From: Rubripirellula reticaptiva
Lineage (GTDB): Bacteria; Planctomycetota; Planctomycetia; Pirellulales; Pirellulaceae
DNA: 64,000 bases
Assembly: GCF_007860175.1 (NCBI RefSeq)
Contig: NZ_SJPX01000002.1
Span: forward strand, 1,364,001-1,428,000
Direction: 5' to 3'
The notes under the pieces were generated by a model that saw only the letters and a program-made list of their open reading frames with translations, searched no databases and was not told where the DNA came from. This document shows, one piece after another, positions 35,311 through 44,460 of the stretch (the first letter of the stretch is position 1; each line of letters begins with the position of its first letter). A program made the position numbers and the translations under genes.

Positions 35311-36837
35311 ATGAGCTACTACCTAGGCATTGATATCGGAACCAGCGGCACCAAAACGTTGCTGATCGACCAAGCCGGCAAGGTGATCGCCGAAGCCAAT
35401 GCCGAGTATCCGATGCACCAACCCAAACCAGGTTGGACCGAACAAGACCCCGAAGATTGGTGGAATGGCACCGTCAAGACTGTCCGAGCGGTAATGAAGT
35501 CCAGCAAGGTCAAGCCAGCGGATGTAAAAGCGATCGGCTTGAGCGGCCAAATGCACGGCAGTGTCTTTTTAGACAAGAACGACAAAGTCATCCGGAACGC
35601 GCTGCTTTGGAATGACCAACGCACTGCCGCCGAGTGCGACGAAATCACCACCGCCGCCGGTGGACGCAAATCGCTGGTCAAGATGGTCGCCAACCCGGCG
35701 CTGACAGGGTTCCAAGCTCCAAAAATTCTGTGGCTGCGCAATAATGAGAAACGCAACTTCGACAAGCTGGCGAAAGTCCTATTGCCCAAGGACGACATCC
35801 GTCGCCGCCTGACCGGCGGGTACGTCACCGAAGTCAGCGATGCGAGCGGCACGTTACTGTTGGATGTCGTCAACCGAAAGTGGTCGACCCAACTGATCAG
35901 CAAGCTGGGCTTGGATGCCAATCTGCTGCCAAGCGTTGTTGAGAGTCACGAAGTCACGGGCACACTTACGGCTGACGCAGCCAAGACACTGGGATTAACG
36001 ACTGCCTGCAAGGTCGTCGGCGGTGCTGGCGACTGTGCCGCCGGCGCAGTCGGAAACGGCGTCGTCAAGACTGGCGTACTGAGCACATCAATTGGAACGA
36101 GTGGCGTGATGTTCGTGCACAGCGACCAGCCCCAATACGATGCCGACGGACGACTGCATACGTTCTGTCACGCAGTCGATGGAAAGTGGCACATGATGGG
36201 CGTCAACTTGACCAGCGGCGGGTCGCTGCAATGGTGGGTTGATTCGGTACTGCAAGGTCTAACAGGCATCCCAAAAAGCAAACGCTATGACGCGGCAACC
36301 GACGAAGCACAATCGGTCGCGGCAGGATCCGACGGGCTGATCTTTCTGCCCTACCTGAACGGCGAGCGAACACCGCACGGCGACCCAAATGCTCGCGGCA
36401 GTTTCGTCGGCATGAACTTGACTCACACTCGCGGCCACATGACTCGCAGTGTGATGGAAGGAATCACATTCGCGCTTCGCGACAGCCTTGAAATCATCAC
36501 CTCGATGGGCGTTCCTGTGAAGCAGGTCCGAGCATCCGGCGGCGGCAGCAAGAACCCGATGTGGCGACAAATGCAGTCGGACGTGTTTGGCAAGAAAGTC
36601 ACCACGCTAGAAGTCGAGCAAGGACCGGCGTTCGGCGTCGCCCTGTTAGCCGCCGTCGGCGACGGGACCTTCAAATCGATCGAGCAAGCGTGTTCGGCAA
36701 CGATTAAAGTGGCGGATGAAACAAAGGTCGACCGTGCCGCGGCTAAAAAATACGACCAACTGTTCCCGATCTATCGTGACCTGTATGGCAACCTGAAAGA
36801 ATCAATGACGAAGCTGGCCGAGTATCAATCAGCTTGA
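35311..36837 (+). CDS. xylB: Xylulokinase
   Basis: A 508-residue FGGY kinase that phosphorylates D-xylulose with ATP. The N-terminal ATP motif is YYLGIDIGTSGTKTLLID, followed by GWTEQDPEDWW, AIGLSGQMHGSVFLD and NALLWNDQRT, all close to known XylB proteins; the C-terminal FGGY signature region is VRASGGGSKNPMWRQMQSD. I start at the ATG at 35311, where the family begins; the frame is open upstream to 35128, but those 61 residues do not match. It is upstream of a ThuA-like gene and no xylA is in the window. Confidence 0.93.
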   Translation: MSYYLGIDIGTSGTKTLLIDQAGKVIAEANAEYPMHQPKPGWTEQDPEDWWNGTVKTVRAVMKSSKVKPADVKAIGLSGQMHGSVFLDKNDKVIRNALLWNDQRTAAECDEITTAAGGRKSLVKMVANPALTGFQAPKILWLRNNEKRNFDKLAKVLLPKDDIRRRLTGGYVTEVSDASGTLLLDVVNRKWSTQLISKLGLDANLLPSVVESHEVTGTLTADAAKTLGLTTACKVVGGAGDCAAGAVGNGVVKTGVLSTSIGTSGVMFVHSDQPQYDADGRLHTFCHAVDGKWHMMGVNLTSGGSLQWWVDSVLQGLTGIPKSKRYDAATDEAQSVAAGSDGLIFLPYLNGERTPHGDPNARGSFVGMNLTHTRGHMTRSVMEGITFALRDSLEIITSMGVPVKQVRASGGGSKNPMWRQMQSDVFGKKVTTLEVEQGPAFGVALLAAVGDGTFKSIEQACSATIKVADETKVDRAAAKKYDQLFPIYRDLYGNLKESMTKLAEYQSA

Positions 36838-36932
36838 CCAAACTTAGGCCGACAAAACGCCCACCCTGACGTCTTGATCGTGCCCACAAGAAGCGAACGA
36901 TCACGACCTACCTCAACCTCAATGGCAAATTT

Positions 36933-37907
36933 ATGAAACCCATCTTCACTCTGCTTTTTCTTTCGGTCTTTACAATCGGACCAGCATCCATTTCATCGGC
37001 CGAAGACAAACTGAAATGTTTGATCATTGATGGTCAAAACAACCATGCCGCGTGGCCCAAAACCACGATGATGATGAAGGACTACTTGGAAGACAGCGGT
37101 CGCTTCACCGTCGATGTCCAGCGAACCAAGTACACCTGGAAAGGAGGCGACTTGCTAGAGAAGTTTCCGCTCGGTGACGGCAAGACTTATGAAGATTTAA
37201 GCGAACCGAAGACCGACCCTGACTTCAAACCAAACTTCGCTGACTATGACGTCGTGCTAAGCAACTTTGGCTGGAAGGCTGCGCCATGGCCCAAGGAAAC
37301 CCAAGCGGCCCTGGAAGCCTATGTCAGCGGCGGAGGCGGAATGGTGATTGTTCATGCAGCCGACAATTCATTCGGCGATTGGGACGCCTTCAACCAAATG
37401 ATCGGACTGGGCGGCTGGGATGGCCGCAATGAAAAGTCTGGCCCCTACGTTTACTTGGATAACGATGGCAAAGTCGTTCGCGATGAATCCAAAGGCAGCG
37501 GCGGAAACCACGGTCCCCAGCACGAATACCAAATCGTGATTCGCGATCCAGATCACCCAATCACCAATGGACTGCCCCGCGCTTGGATGCACGTCAAGGA
37601 CGAACTCTACCAACAGCTTCGCGGACCTGCAAACAACATGTCGATCTTGGCAACTGCGTACGCCGACCCGAAATTCAAAGGCACCGACCGCCACGAACCG
37701 ATGTTGATGACGATCGACTACGGCAAGGGACGGATCTTTCATACTCCGATGGGTCACGATGATAAGTCGGTGGCCTGCGTGGGGTACATCACTCTGGTCG
37801 TTCGAGGCGCCGAATGGGCCGCGACGGGCGAAGTGACCCTGACCGAAACGCCAGACGATTTCCCAACGGCAACACAGTCAAGCGAACGCGAATTCGTGCT
37901 CCAGTAA
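36933..37907 (+). CDS. Exported ThuA-domain protein
   Basis: A 324-residue protein with a signal peptide (IFTLLFLSVFTIGPASISSAED) and a ThuA (trehalose-utilisation) glutamine-amidotransferase-like fold: KCLIIDGQNNHAAWPKTT, YDVVLSNFGWKAAPWP, YVSGGGGMVIVHAADNSF, and DHPITNGLPRAW. The canonical class I amidotransferase Cys is replaced in this family, and the reaction is unproved; ThuA-like proteins are found with sugar metabolism genes in many planctomycetes. The gene follows xylB by 95 bases and could be co-transcribed. Confidence 0.85.
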   Translation: MKPIFTLLFLSVFTIGPASISSAEDKLKCLIIDGQNNHAAWPKTTMMMKDYLEDSGRFTVDVQRTKYTWKGGDLLEKFPLGDGKTYEDLSEPKTDPDFKPNFADYDVVLSNFGWKAAPWPKETQAALEAYVSGGGGMVIVHAADNSFGDWDAFNQMIGLGGWDGRNEKSGPYVYLDNDGKVVRDESKGSGGNHGPQHEYQIVIRDPDHPITNGLPRAWMHVKDELYQQLRGPANNMSILATAYADPKFKGTDRHEPMLMTIDYGKGRIFHTPMGHDDKSVACVGYITLVVRGAEWAATGEVTLTETPDDFPTATQSSEREFVLQ

Positions 37908-38084
37908 TTAGGGACGATCGATTAGCACCGTCCAAATGCCACCGCCTGTTCGATTTCATCGACGGGCCAGGTGCTTGGGAAGCGATGCCTTTGAGGGGAG
38001 ACGTTGTGGACTGAGAGGAAAACGGGCAACACGGACTTCTGTGGTACGATCGTGGTTCTCGTCTGCTGCAACCCACAGGTCGAT

Positions 38085-40073
38085 ATGCTTTTTCTGCTGC
38101 TTCGTTGTTTCATCTGCCTAGCTCTAACCGTTGGAATCCCCATGATTTCGGCGGCTGCCGACAAGCTTGTCGACCACTTTCCCGAGGCCGCTGCGAGCGG
38201 CTGCATGGCCTGCCACGGCGACATTGAACTGATTCGCGAAGCCGATTCGGGGATGATGAAGCAGATCATGGAACTTGGGCCATCAATGGGTGACCCAGCC
38301 GGATGCGTCGTTTGCCACCGCGGCAATCCCAACGAACGGATCGACAAAGAGATTGCGCACGGCACATTCGCTGGCGAAGCGTTTTATGCGGATCCCGGCA
38401 GCCCCTGGGTCAACGAACAAACCTGCGGCCAGTGCCACCCGACGCAGGTTCGTGTTCAGTGGCAAAGTCTGATGATGACCGAGGCGGGAAAGATCCAAGG
38501 CGTCTGCTGGGCGTTCGGTTCGCTGACCGGATACAACCACCGCTGGGCCAACTACGCGGTCGAGAACCCGGCGGACCCCGGTGCAAGGCTTGGTACCGAT
38601 GCGTATCGCGCTTACATGGAACGCTTGACAGAAATCGAACCGGACGTGTTTGTTTCCAAACACGAACCACTTCCCGACGCACTCGGGTATGACGATCTGG
38701 ACAAACTCAGCGACGACCCGACGTTGGCTGCGTTCACTTACATTCGCCAAGAATGCCAGCGCTGCCACCATGCGGTCAAAGGCCGCCAGGAACGAGGCGA
38801 TTTTCGCGGCATGGGATGCTCGTCTTGCCACATACCCTATGGAAACGAAGGTTTCTACGAAGGCGAAGACAAGTCGATTCCCCATGACAAGACCGGCCAC
38901 ATGCTGGTCCATTCGATCCAAGGAACTCGCGAAGCAAAGGTGACCGTTCACGACGAAACTTACTCGGGCATTCCCGTCGAAACCTGCACGACTTGCCATG
39001 ACCGCGGCAAACGGATCGGCGTGTCATTTCAAGGTTTGATGGAATCGCCGTACCACGCGCCATTTGCTGCCGACGGTGGCGATCAACCCGCACTGCATAC
39101 CAAGCACTACATCGCGATGGAGCAAGACGTTCACTACCAAAAGGGAATGACTTGCCAAGATTGTCACACTTCGCTTGATGTTCACGGCGACGGTTTCTTG
39201 GCGGCGGCCAACTTGGCGTCGGTGCAAATCGAATGCAGTGACTGTCACGGAACGCCGGAAAAGTACCCCTGGGAATTGCCACTAGGTTACATGGATGAGT
39301 TCGCGATGTCACCGGCCGACGGTTCACCGCGCGGAACAGCGACTGATTCGCTTCCTCACACGAAACAAGGCTCACCTGTCGCGGTTCGCGATGGATTGCT
39401 TTTGACGGCGCGCGGCAACCCGTACGAAAATGTCGTTCGCGTCGGTGACGAGATCCTCGTTCACACCGCAGCCGGCAAAGACATCCCGATGAAGCCGCTA
39501 AAAAAACTGGTCGAAGAGAAAAGCATCAGCCAGCGCGGCATGGTGTCGATGATGGGAGTTTCAAAACACCTGGATCGGATGGAATGCTACACGTGCCACA
39601 GCAGTTGGACGCCGCAGTGCTACGGCTGTCACGTCAAAATCGATTACTCGCAGAAAGACAAGTGTCCCGAATGCAACGAATCGAAGGAAAACTTCGACTG
39701 GGTTGCGGCCGGACGAAAGCATATGGAAGCGGCCCACGCGGCTGACCCTGGCGAATCGGGTTACGACACGATCATTCCCGGCAAGATCACCGAGCAGCGG
39801 TCGTACTTGCGATGGGAAGAACCGATGATGGGCATCAACGGCGAAGGTCGCGTGACACCGCTGGCGCCGGGATGCCAACCGTCCGTGACTTTGATCGGCC
39901 AAGACGGCAAGCCAATTCTACTGAACCATATCTTCAGGACAGCACCCGGCACCGAAGGCGGCGGTGACGAAGGCCAGTTGGCGATCGACATGAGCCCAAC
40001 CCAGCCACACACGACCACCAGGACGCCCGTTCATGCGAATCATGTCACGCATCCGACAAGGCGATTGGCCTAG
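38085..40073 (+). CDS. Multiheme c-type cytochrome, N-terminal ten-heme part (frame broken)
   Basis: Reading from the ATG at 38085 gives 662 residues with a signal peptide (MLFLLLRCFICLALTVG) and ten CxxCH heme sites: CMACH, CVVCH, CGQCH, CQRCH, CSSCH, CTTCH, CQDCH, CSDCH, CYTCH and CYGCH; a CPEC pair lacks its His. It is an exported, periplasmic electron carrier or reductase; no catalytic family is certain. After about base 40020 the frame becomes proline/arginine-rich and ends at 40073, while another frame goes on with two more hemes and a membrane anchor (see 40022-40549). The first frame therefore loses its true C-terminus, through a mutation, a sequencing error or a frameshift. A TTG-started frame is open from 38004. 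Confidence 0.85.
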   Translation: MLFLLLRCFICLALTVGIPMISAAADKLVDHFPEAAASGCMACHGDIELIREADSGMMKQIMELGPSMGDPAGCVVCHRGNPNERIDKEIAHGTFAGEAFYADPGSPWVNEQTCGQCHPTQVRVQWQSLMMTEAGKIQGVCWAFGSLTGYNHRWANYAVENPADPGARLGTDAYRAYMERLTEIEPDVFVSKHEPLPDALGYDDLDKLSDDPTLAAFTYIRQECQRCHHAVKGRQERGDFRGMGCSSCHIPYGNEGFYEGEDKSIPHDKTGHMLVHSIQGTREAKVTVHDETYSGIPVETCTTCHDRGKRIGVSFQGLMESPYHAPFAADGGDQPALHTKHYIAMEQDVHYQKGMTCQDCHTSLDVHGDGFLAAANLASVQIECSDCHGTPEKYPWELPLGYMDEFAMSPADGSPRGTATDSLPHTKQGSPVAVRDGLLLTARGNPYENVVRVGDEILVHTAAGKDIPMKPLKKLVEEKSISQRGMVSMMGVSKHLDRMECYTCHSSWTPQCYGCHVKIDYSQKDKCPECNESKENFDWVAAGRKHMEAAHAADPGESGYDTIIPGKITEQRSYLRWEEPMMGINGEGRVTPLAPGCQPSVTLIGQDGKPILLNHIFRTAPGTEGGGDEGQLAIDMSPTQPHTTTRTPVHANHVTHPTRRLA

Positions 40074-40549
40074 GAATCGGCTCGACGCGTCCGTGGGATG
40101 AAGAGCACACCGTCGATCTGGAAACCGTCGACGGCAAGATCCTGCCCAAAAATACACAGCCGCAAATGGAAGCGATCGACGGCCTGGAAAATGACTGGTC
40201 ACAGATTGTTGACGAAGAAGGCAACCAGATCGGAACGGTAGGGCATCACTTCAAATTGTCGCGTGCGTTCAACAAAGAAGAGATGGATCACATCAAACGC
40301 GATGGCACATGCATCGCGTGCCACAAAGAAATCCCGAAAGCGTCGCTCGCAGTCAGCCTTCTGCACCACGTCGCCGAGTACTCCGGCCAGTTGCCCAAGA
40401 CGACGAACCAACACTTCGGATTGGTCAACAAAATTGTACTGACCAGCGCGTGGGGACAAGTCTTGTTGGCGCTCGGTGGAATGCTGGTTGGCGCTTTGGT
40501 GGTCGGCGGATTTGGTTACCGAAAATGGAAGCCAAAATCACAGCCATAA
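40022..40549 (+). CDS. Displaced C-terminal part of the multiheme cytochrome (two hemes and membrane anchor)
   Basis: In the frame one base off from the upstream cytochrome, codons from 40022 read DARSCESCHASDKA without a stop to the stop at 40549. The segment has CESCH and, at 40315-40329, CIACH, then one hydrophobic segment (SAWGQVLLALGGMLVGALVVGG) and a basic end, a typical C-terminal anchor. Inserting one base near 40020 would join ...QPHTTT to K/DARSCESCH and give one 12-heme protein of about 820 residues. An ATG at 40166 could start the fragment alone but would leave out one heme and have no signal peptide, so I treat it as a piece of the upstream gene. Confidence 0.8.
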   Translation, partial: DARSCESCHASDKAIGLGIGSTRPWDEEHTVDLETVDGKILPKNTQPQMEAIDGLENDWSQIVDEEGNQIGTVGHHFKLSRAFNKEEMDHIKRDGTCIACHKEIPKASLAVSLLHHVAEYSGQLPKTTNQHFGLVNKIVLTSAWGQVLLALGGMLVGALVVGGFGYRKWKPKSQP

Positions 40550-40575
40550 GAAATCGCTGAACGCGTGAAACCAAT

Positions 40576-41640
40576 CTAGCGCTGACGAACGTTGACGAAG
40601 GGTGGCCGCCAACTCGGTGCCAACGAAGCGTCATCAACATTCACGCCCGCTTCGCCCTCGCCACGATTATTCAACAGCGGGTGATCCGGAATCGACGCCA
40701 AAGATGCAACTTGCAGAAACTGGATTCGCCCATCTTCGTAAAGCACATTAATGCCAACACCACCATGTCCAATTGAACCAGCCAAGTTGGATCCTGCCAA
40801 ACTTGATTCGGTGGCAATTCCAGCCAGCGGAGCATCTGACATCACCGCAAAACTGGATCGCGATTCAAAACGTGGCGACGTCAAATGATCTTTCTCGACC
40901 ACGCCCAACGTGTATGCGTAATGACCGCCAGCGAACTGCTGGATCTCTCGCAAACGGTCCAGCGGCGCGACGTGCAGTTCCTGGACCGACACCAGATCGG
41001 TCGACGGCATGTCGGAAGCCGAGGCAGGCAGGTCCAATGATGGACACCATCGAATTTGCTCGTCGTCCAACAATCCTGCGTCTCGCAACCGAACCGCATA
41101 GACACCTGCAAACGCTTCCGGTCCCGAACTAGAAACCGCCGGCAAACGGGATTGCTCGTTACGGGTCACGAAGTGAGTGATCGCCGTGCCAAGTTGGCGC
41201 AGTTGATCTTGGCAGGCAACTTTTCGAGCTTCGAAACGACCTTCGGCAATCGACGGTAATAACAGTGCCAGCAGCACCGCCGCCGCCGACGCACTGGCAA
41301 CCCAATCCAACCAAGTCCAACCTCGATGATCGGACGAATCCAGATTAGCCTGCATTGAAACCAAAACAGGTGCCGCGTCAGCCGGTGAACTCGAACCGGA
41401 ACGATCACTCCGGCCGGTGGAATCGACCGGCGGCAATGACGGCAAGCTTGCCATCGTGCGAGCGATCAAATCCGGAGGCGGCAACTCGACCGGCGGTGCT
41501 TCTTCGAGCGGCTTGAGCAGTCGCTCGACATCGGCCAGTTGGCGACGAGCCTCGGGGTCGTCCCTCAACCATTGGTCGACGCGTCGCATTTCATGCGGTT
41601 CTAATGCGCCAAGCAAGTAGCCAAGAAGATCTTCGTGCAT
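40576..41640 (-). CDS. Anti-sigma-like membrane protein with DUF1559-like outer domain
   Basis: A 354-residue protein. Residues 1-60 are a short acidic helical region (LLGYLLGALEPHEMRRVDQWL) like the cytosolic end of planctomycete anti-sigma factors, then a Pro/Ser-rich stretch. A single membrane segment (ASAAAVLLALLLPSI, near residue 140) follows. Just after it, EGRFEARKVACQDQLRQLGTAI has the same pattern as the post-membrane part of DUF1559 prepilins (compare [21 protein letters not shown] in the protein at 57666), and near the C-terminus is HGGVGINVLYEDG, close to the H-x9-DG prepilin motif. It lies 187 bases after the sigma factor gene on the same strand. ATG at 41640 is used; a TTG at 41685 is possible. 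Confidence 0.7.
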   Translation of the reverse strand: MHEDLLGYLLGALEPHEMRRVDQWLRDDPEARRQLADVERLLKPLEEAPPVELPPPDLIARTMASLPSLPPVDSTGRSDRSGSSSPADAAPVLVSMQANLDSSDHRGWTWLDWVASASAAAVLLALLLPSIAEGRFEARKVACQDQLRQLGTAITHFVTRNEQSRLPAVSSSGPEAFAGVYAVRLRDAGLLDDEQIRWCPSLDLPASASDMPSTDLVSVQELHVAPLDRLREIQQFAGGHYAYTLGVVEKDHLTSPRFESRSSFAVMSDAPLAGIATESSLAGSNLAGSIGHGGVGINVLYEDGRIQFLQVASLASIPDHPLLNNRGEGEAGVNVDDASLAPSWRPPFVNVRQR

Positions 41641-41827
41641 CGCCAAAAACGCCAACGCGGAAGGAAGATGCGGGGCCGGATTCAACGTCGAAAACCAACC
41701 CTGCGGTTTTCTTTACTTACGCGCTAGACGCCAAGAAGGTTCGCAAAAACTCGACGTTCTCTAGTTCGCCAAACCAAACACAGCAACTCGCTGACGCAAT
41801 TGACGCACAATCCGACAGCCTGGCTAG

Positions 41828-42502
41828 CTACTGGCTGTCGCTGCCTTCGTGGCTTTCGTCCCACAACAGCCCCAGTCGCTGGACCGCAGCGTGCAGACGG
41901 CTTTTGACGGTTCCCACAGGAATCCCCAGCACATCAGCCGCTTCGCGGTACTTCATGCCCTGGTAGTAAACTAACTGCACAACTTGCTGCATCGATTCGC
42001 CAAGCGACGCGACCGATTCATGGATCCAGCGGCTATTTTCCTGCTCGGTCGCGACGATCAGCGGATCAGGCGAATCACCCACCAACTTTTCAGACCAACC
42101 ACCACCCGACCCGTCTTTGTCAGTGACCGCGGTACGATCCAGACTAACCATCCTGTGACGCTTATTTCGGCGCTGGACGTCGATCGCCTGGTTGGTCGCG
42201 ATTGCGTACAGCCAAGGCCGGAATCGCCGCACCGGGTCAAACTGGTGGCATTTCAGGTGGACCTGCAAGAAAGTGCCCTGAAACGCGTCTTCTGCTAGTT
42301 CCGCATCGCCAATGTAGCGTCGAAGATAGCTGTAGATTTCTCGTTCGTACCGACGCATCAGCGTTTCGTATAAGCCACGGTCGCCCGATTTTCGGTACTG
42401 TGCAATCAAGCTTTCATCCGAAACGTCACTTTGGATCGCCCCATCGATTTCATGTTCGACAGTGGGCATTTCCACGGCAGCGATCTTAGTCGATGCGTTC
42501 AT
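41828..42502 (-). CDS. ECF-type RNA polymerase sigma factor
   Basis: A 224-residue sigma-70 family factor of the extracytoplasmic-function kind. Region 2 covers about residues 35-105 (MRRYEREIYSYLRRYIGDAELAEDAFQGTFLQV and PWLYAIATNQAID); region 4 covers about 150-205 with YREAADVLGIPVGTVKSRLHAAVQRL. An extended 35-residue linker and a short acidic tail follow. The neighbour downstream has the features of its anti-sigma partner, so the pair probably forms one signalling unit. The operon is divergent from the permease gene. Confidence 0.9.
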   Translation of the reverse strand: MNASTKIAAVEMPTVEHEIDGAIQSDVSDESLIAQYRKSGDRGLYETLMRRYEREIYSYLRRYIGDAELAEDAFQGTFLQVHLKCHQFDPVRRFRPWLYAIATNQAIDVQRRNKRHRMVSLDRTAVTDKDGSGGGWSEKLVGDSPDPLIVATEQENSRWIHESVASLGESMQQVVQLVYYQGMKYREAADVLGIPVGTVKSRLHAAVQRLGLLWDESHEGSDSQ

Positions 42503-42768
42503 GAGGGGCCTGAAAGGGTGAAGAGTTTGGACGAATGCGTAACACGAATATCAAGACAATAAAAGAAAGCGGTTTTCGCTGGCGTAACCCGCGGAAAATT
42601 CACGTTAGTGGTCACGAATTTCACTTTGGAGACAGCTTTCTCTGCGATCCTCCCCCAGTATCTCCAAAATCGGCTGCACGTCAAAGCGAATTAGCCCAGT
42701 TTGGTCGCAAGAACCTCTGGACATGCTAAAACCGTAAAGAACCATACGATCAACGCCGGAAACGCTGC

Positions 42769-44442
42769 ATGAATGATTCAAGGACGTCCATATCCCCTCT
42801 TGGCCGGACAAAATACCGCTGGGCCGCGCCGGGTGATATCAACGCCTTCTTTGGCTTGATGCTGGACAACATTGCCGGGCTGCTGTTGATGGTAGGTCTG
42901 CTGGCCGGATTCGGATTCCCGACCGAGTTCGCGGTTTCGGCGATGGTTCCCGGCACGGCTTTGGGAGTTCTGATCGGTGACTTGGCGTTTTTCTTTCTTG
43001 CGTTTCGACTCGCAAAACAGACCGGACGCGACGACATCACCGCGATGCCGCTGGGGCTAGATACTCCGTCTACCTTTGGCATTGTCTTGTTCGTACTAGG
43101 GCCGTCGTTCCTGCAAGGTCAAGCGATGGGGCTCGACCCAACCGCTGCGGCCTACCGAACTTGGTACATCGGGATTTGGTGCATCGTGCTGTCGGGATTA
43201 CTGAAGTTCATGTTGGCACCAGCGACTGAGTGGGTTCGCCGCTGTGTGCCGCGAGCCGGTTTGTTGGGATCGCTCGCCGCGATCGCGTTGGTCTTGATCA
43301 GCTTTCTGCCGCTGATGGAAATCCTGGGTCATCCACTGCCGGGCATGATTGCGCTGGTGATCGTGCTGACGACTTTGATTGGCCGGATTCCGCTGCCCGG
43401 ACGAACGCCCGGAACGCTAGGCGCTTTGATTGTCGCCGGCGCGATGTACTACATTATGTGTTGGATCCCCGATACCGGATACCATTTTCCCAAACCCGTC
43501 GACGTTGCTTGGTTCCCGACGATGTGGATGGAAAGTTGGCAGTTCCAGTGGCTCGGTAGCTTTGCCGATGCATTGCCATATGTCCCGATAGCGATGCCGT
43601 TTGCAATCGCCACCATTGTTGGCGGCATTGACTGTACCGAAAGTGCATGCGCCGCGGGCGATGCCTACGACACGCGAACTGTCATCGGTGTCGAAGCACT
43701 GGCAACATTGATCGCGGGCCTGTCGGGGGGCGTGATTCAGACGACGCCGTACATCGGACACCCTGCGTACAAGGCGATGGGCGGTCGCGCGGCCTATGTG
43801 CTGGGGACAGCGTTGTTAGTCGGATCTGCTGGATTAGTGGGATACTTCGCGTGGTTGAATGCATGGATCCCCGCCCCGGTGGTTTTTCCAATCCTGGTTT
43901 TTGTCGGCCTTGAAATCACAGCACAAAGTTTTCTAGCAACACCGCGTCGACACTACCCAGCGGTCGCGATAGCTTGCCTGCCTGCACTCGCATTTTTAGC
44001 GATGAATCTGCCCGGCCGAATCTTTGGTGATGACGCGTTGATGTCGCAGGGCATCAGTGCTGAAACGCTTCATGACCCTGGGTTGATGGCAAACCTAAAA
44101 ACGATCGGCATGCTCAGCAGCGGATTCATTCTGACCAGTCTGCTTTGGTCGTGGGCGCTGGCGGCTGCGATTGACCGACGACTGGTATTGGCGGCGAAAG
44201 TCCTGCTGCTTGCCTGTGTTTTGACGCTGTTTGGAGTGATGCATTCGCCGCTTGCCGGGAATCGCTTATTCGTTCCCATTGGTCCCGAGACTTGGGGCAA
44301 CATGGTGCTAGATCCCGTCAATCGCAAACTCGTGCTGGAATTCGCAGCAGGGTACTTTGCATCCGCAGTTCTGCTGTTTGCGTGGTCATTCATGGGCGGC
44401 ATTGGAAAGCCCATCATCGGTGACGAAGAACCACCGGCCTAG
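42769..44442 (+). CDS. Xanthine/uracil (NCS2/AzgA-like) permease family protein
   Basis: A 557-residue integral membrane protein with about 12 hydrophobic segments. The start APGDINAFFGLMLDNIAGLLL and the later stretches TIVGGIDCTESACAAGDAY and IAGLSGGVIQTTPYIGHPAYK resemble nucleobase transporters of the NCS2/AzgA group (proton symporters of purines). A Gly-rich SGG in helix eight position is typical. The substrate could be a purine or another planar ring; not certain. It stands alone between the divergent sigma gene and the convergent beta-RFAP synthase gene, with only an 18-base gap to the latter. Confidence 0.75.
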   Translation: MNDSRTSISPLGRTKYRWAAPGDINAFFGLMLDNIAGLLLMVGLLAGFGFPTEFAVSAMVPGTALGVLIGDLAFFFLAFRLAKQTGRDDITAMPLGLDTPSTFGIVLFVLGPSFLQGQAMGLDPTAAAYRTWYIGIWCIVLSGLLKFMLAPATEWVRRCVPRAGLLGSLAAIALVLISFLPLMEILGHPLPGMIALVIVLTTLIGRIPLPGRTPGTLGALIVAGAMYYIMCWIPDTGYHFPKPVDVAWFPTMWMESWQFQWLGSFADALPYVPIAMPFAIATIVGGIDCTESACAAGDAYDTRTVIGVEALATLIAGLSGGVIQTTPYIGHPAYKAMGGRAAYVLGTALLVGSAGLVGYFAWLNAWIPAPVVFPILVFVGLEITAQSFLATPRRHYPAVAIACLPALAFLAMNLPGRIFGDDALMSQGISAETLHDPGLMANLKTIGMLSSGFILTSLLWSWALAAAIDRRLVLAAKVLLLACVLTLFGVMHSPLAGNRLFVPIGPETWGNMVLDPVNRKLVLEFAAGYFASAVLLFAWSFMGGIGKPIIGDEEPPA

Positions 44443-44460
44443 TCAAAGCGTTTATTTTGC

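Noticed and set aside
38283-38999. A 238-codon leftward frame inside the multiheme cytochrome gene
   Set aside because: Opposite strand of a gene with ten heme motifs; no independent evidence.
39990-40040. Programmed ribosomal frameshift in the multiheme gene
   Set aside because: No X-XXY-YYZ heptamer or downstream stem is visible; a deletion or sequencing error is simpler, though not proved.
40166-40549. Stand-alone small cytochrome starting at ATG 40166
   Set aside because: The frame is open upstream and carries another heme motif at about 40034; no signal peptide at the ATG; better explained as the displaced end of the 12-heme gene.
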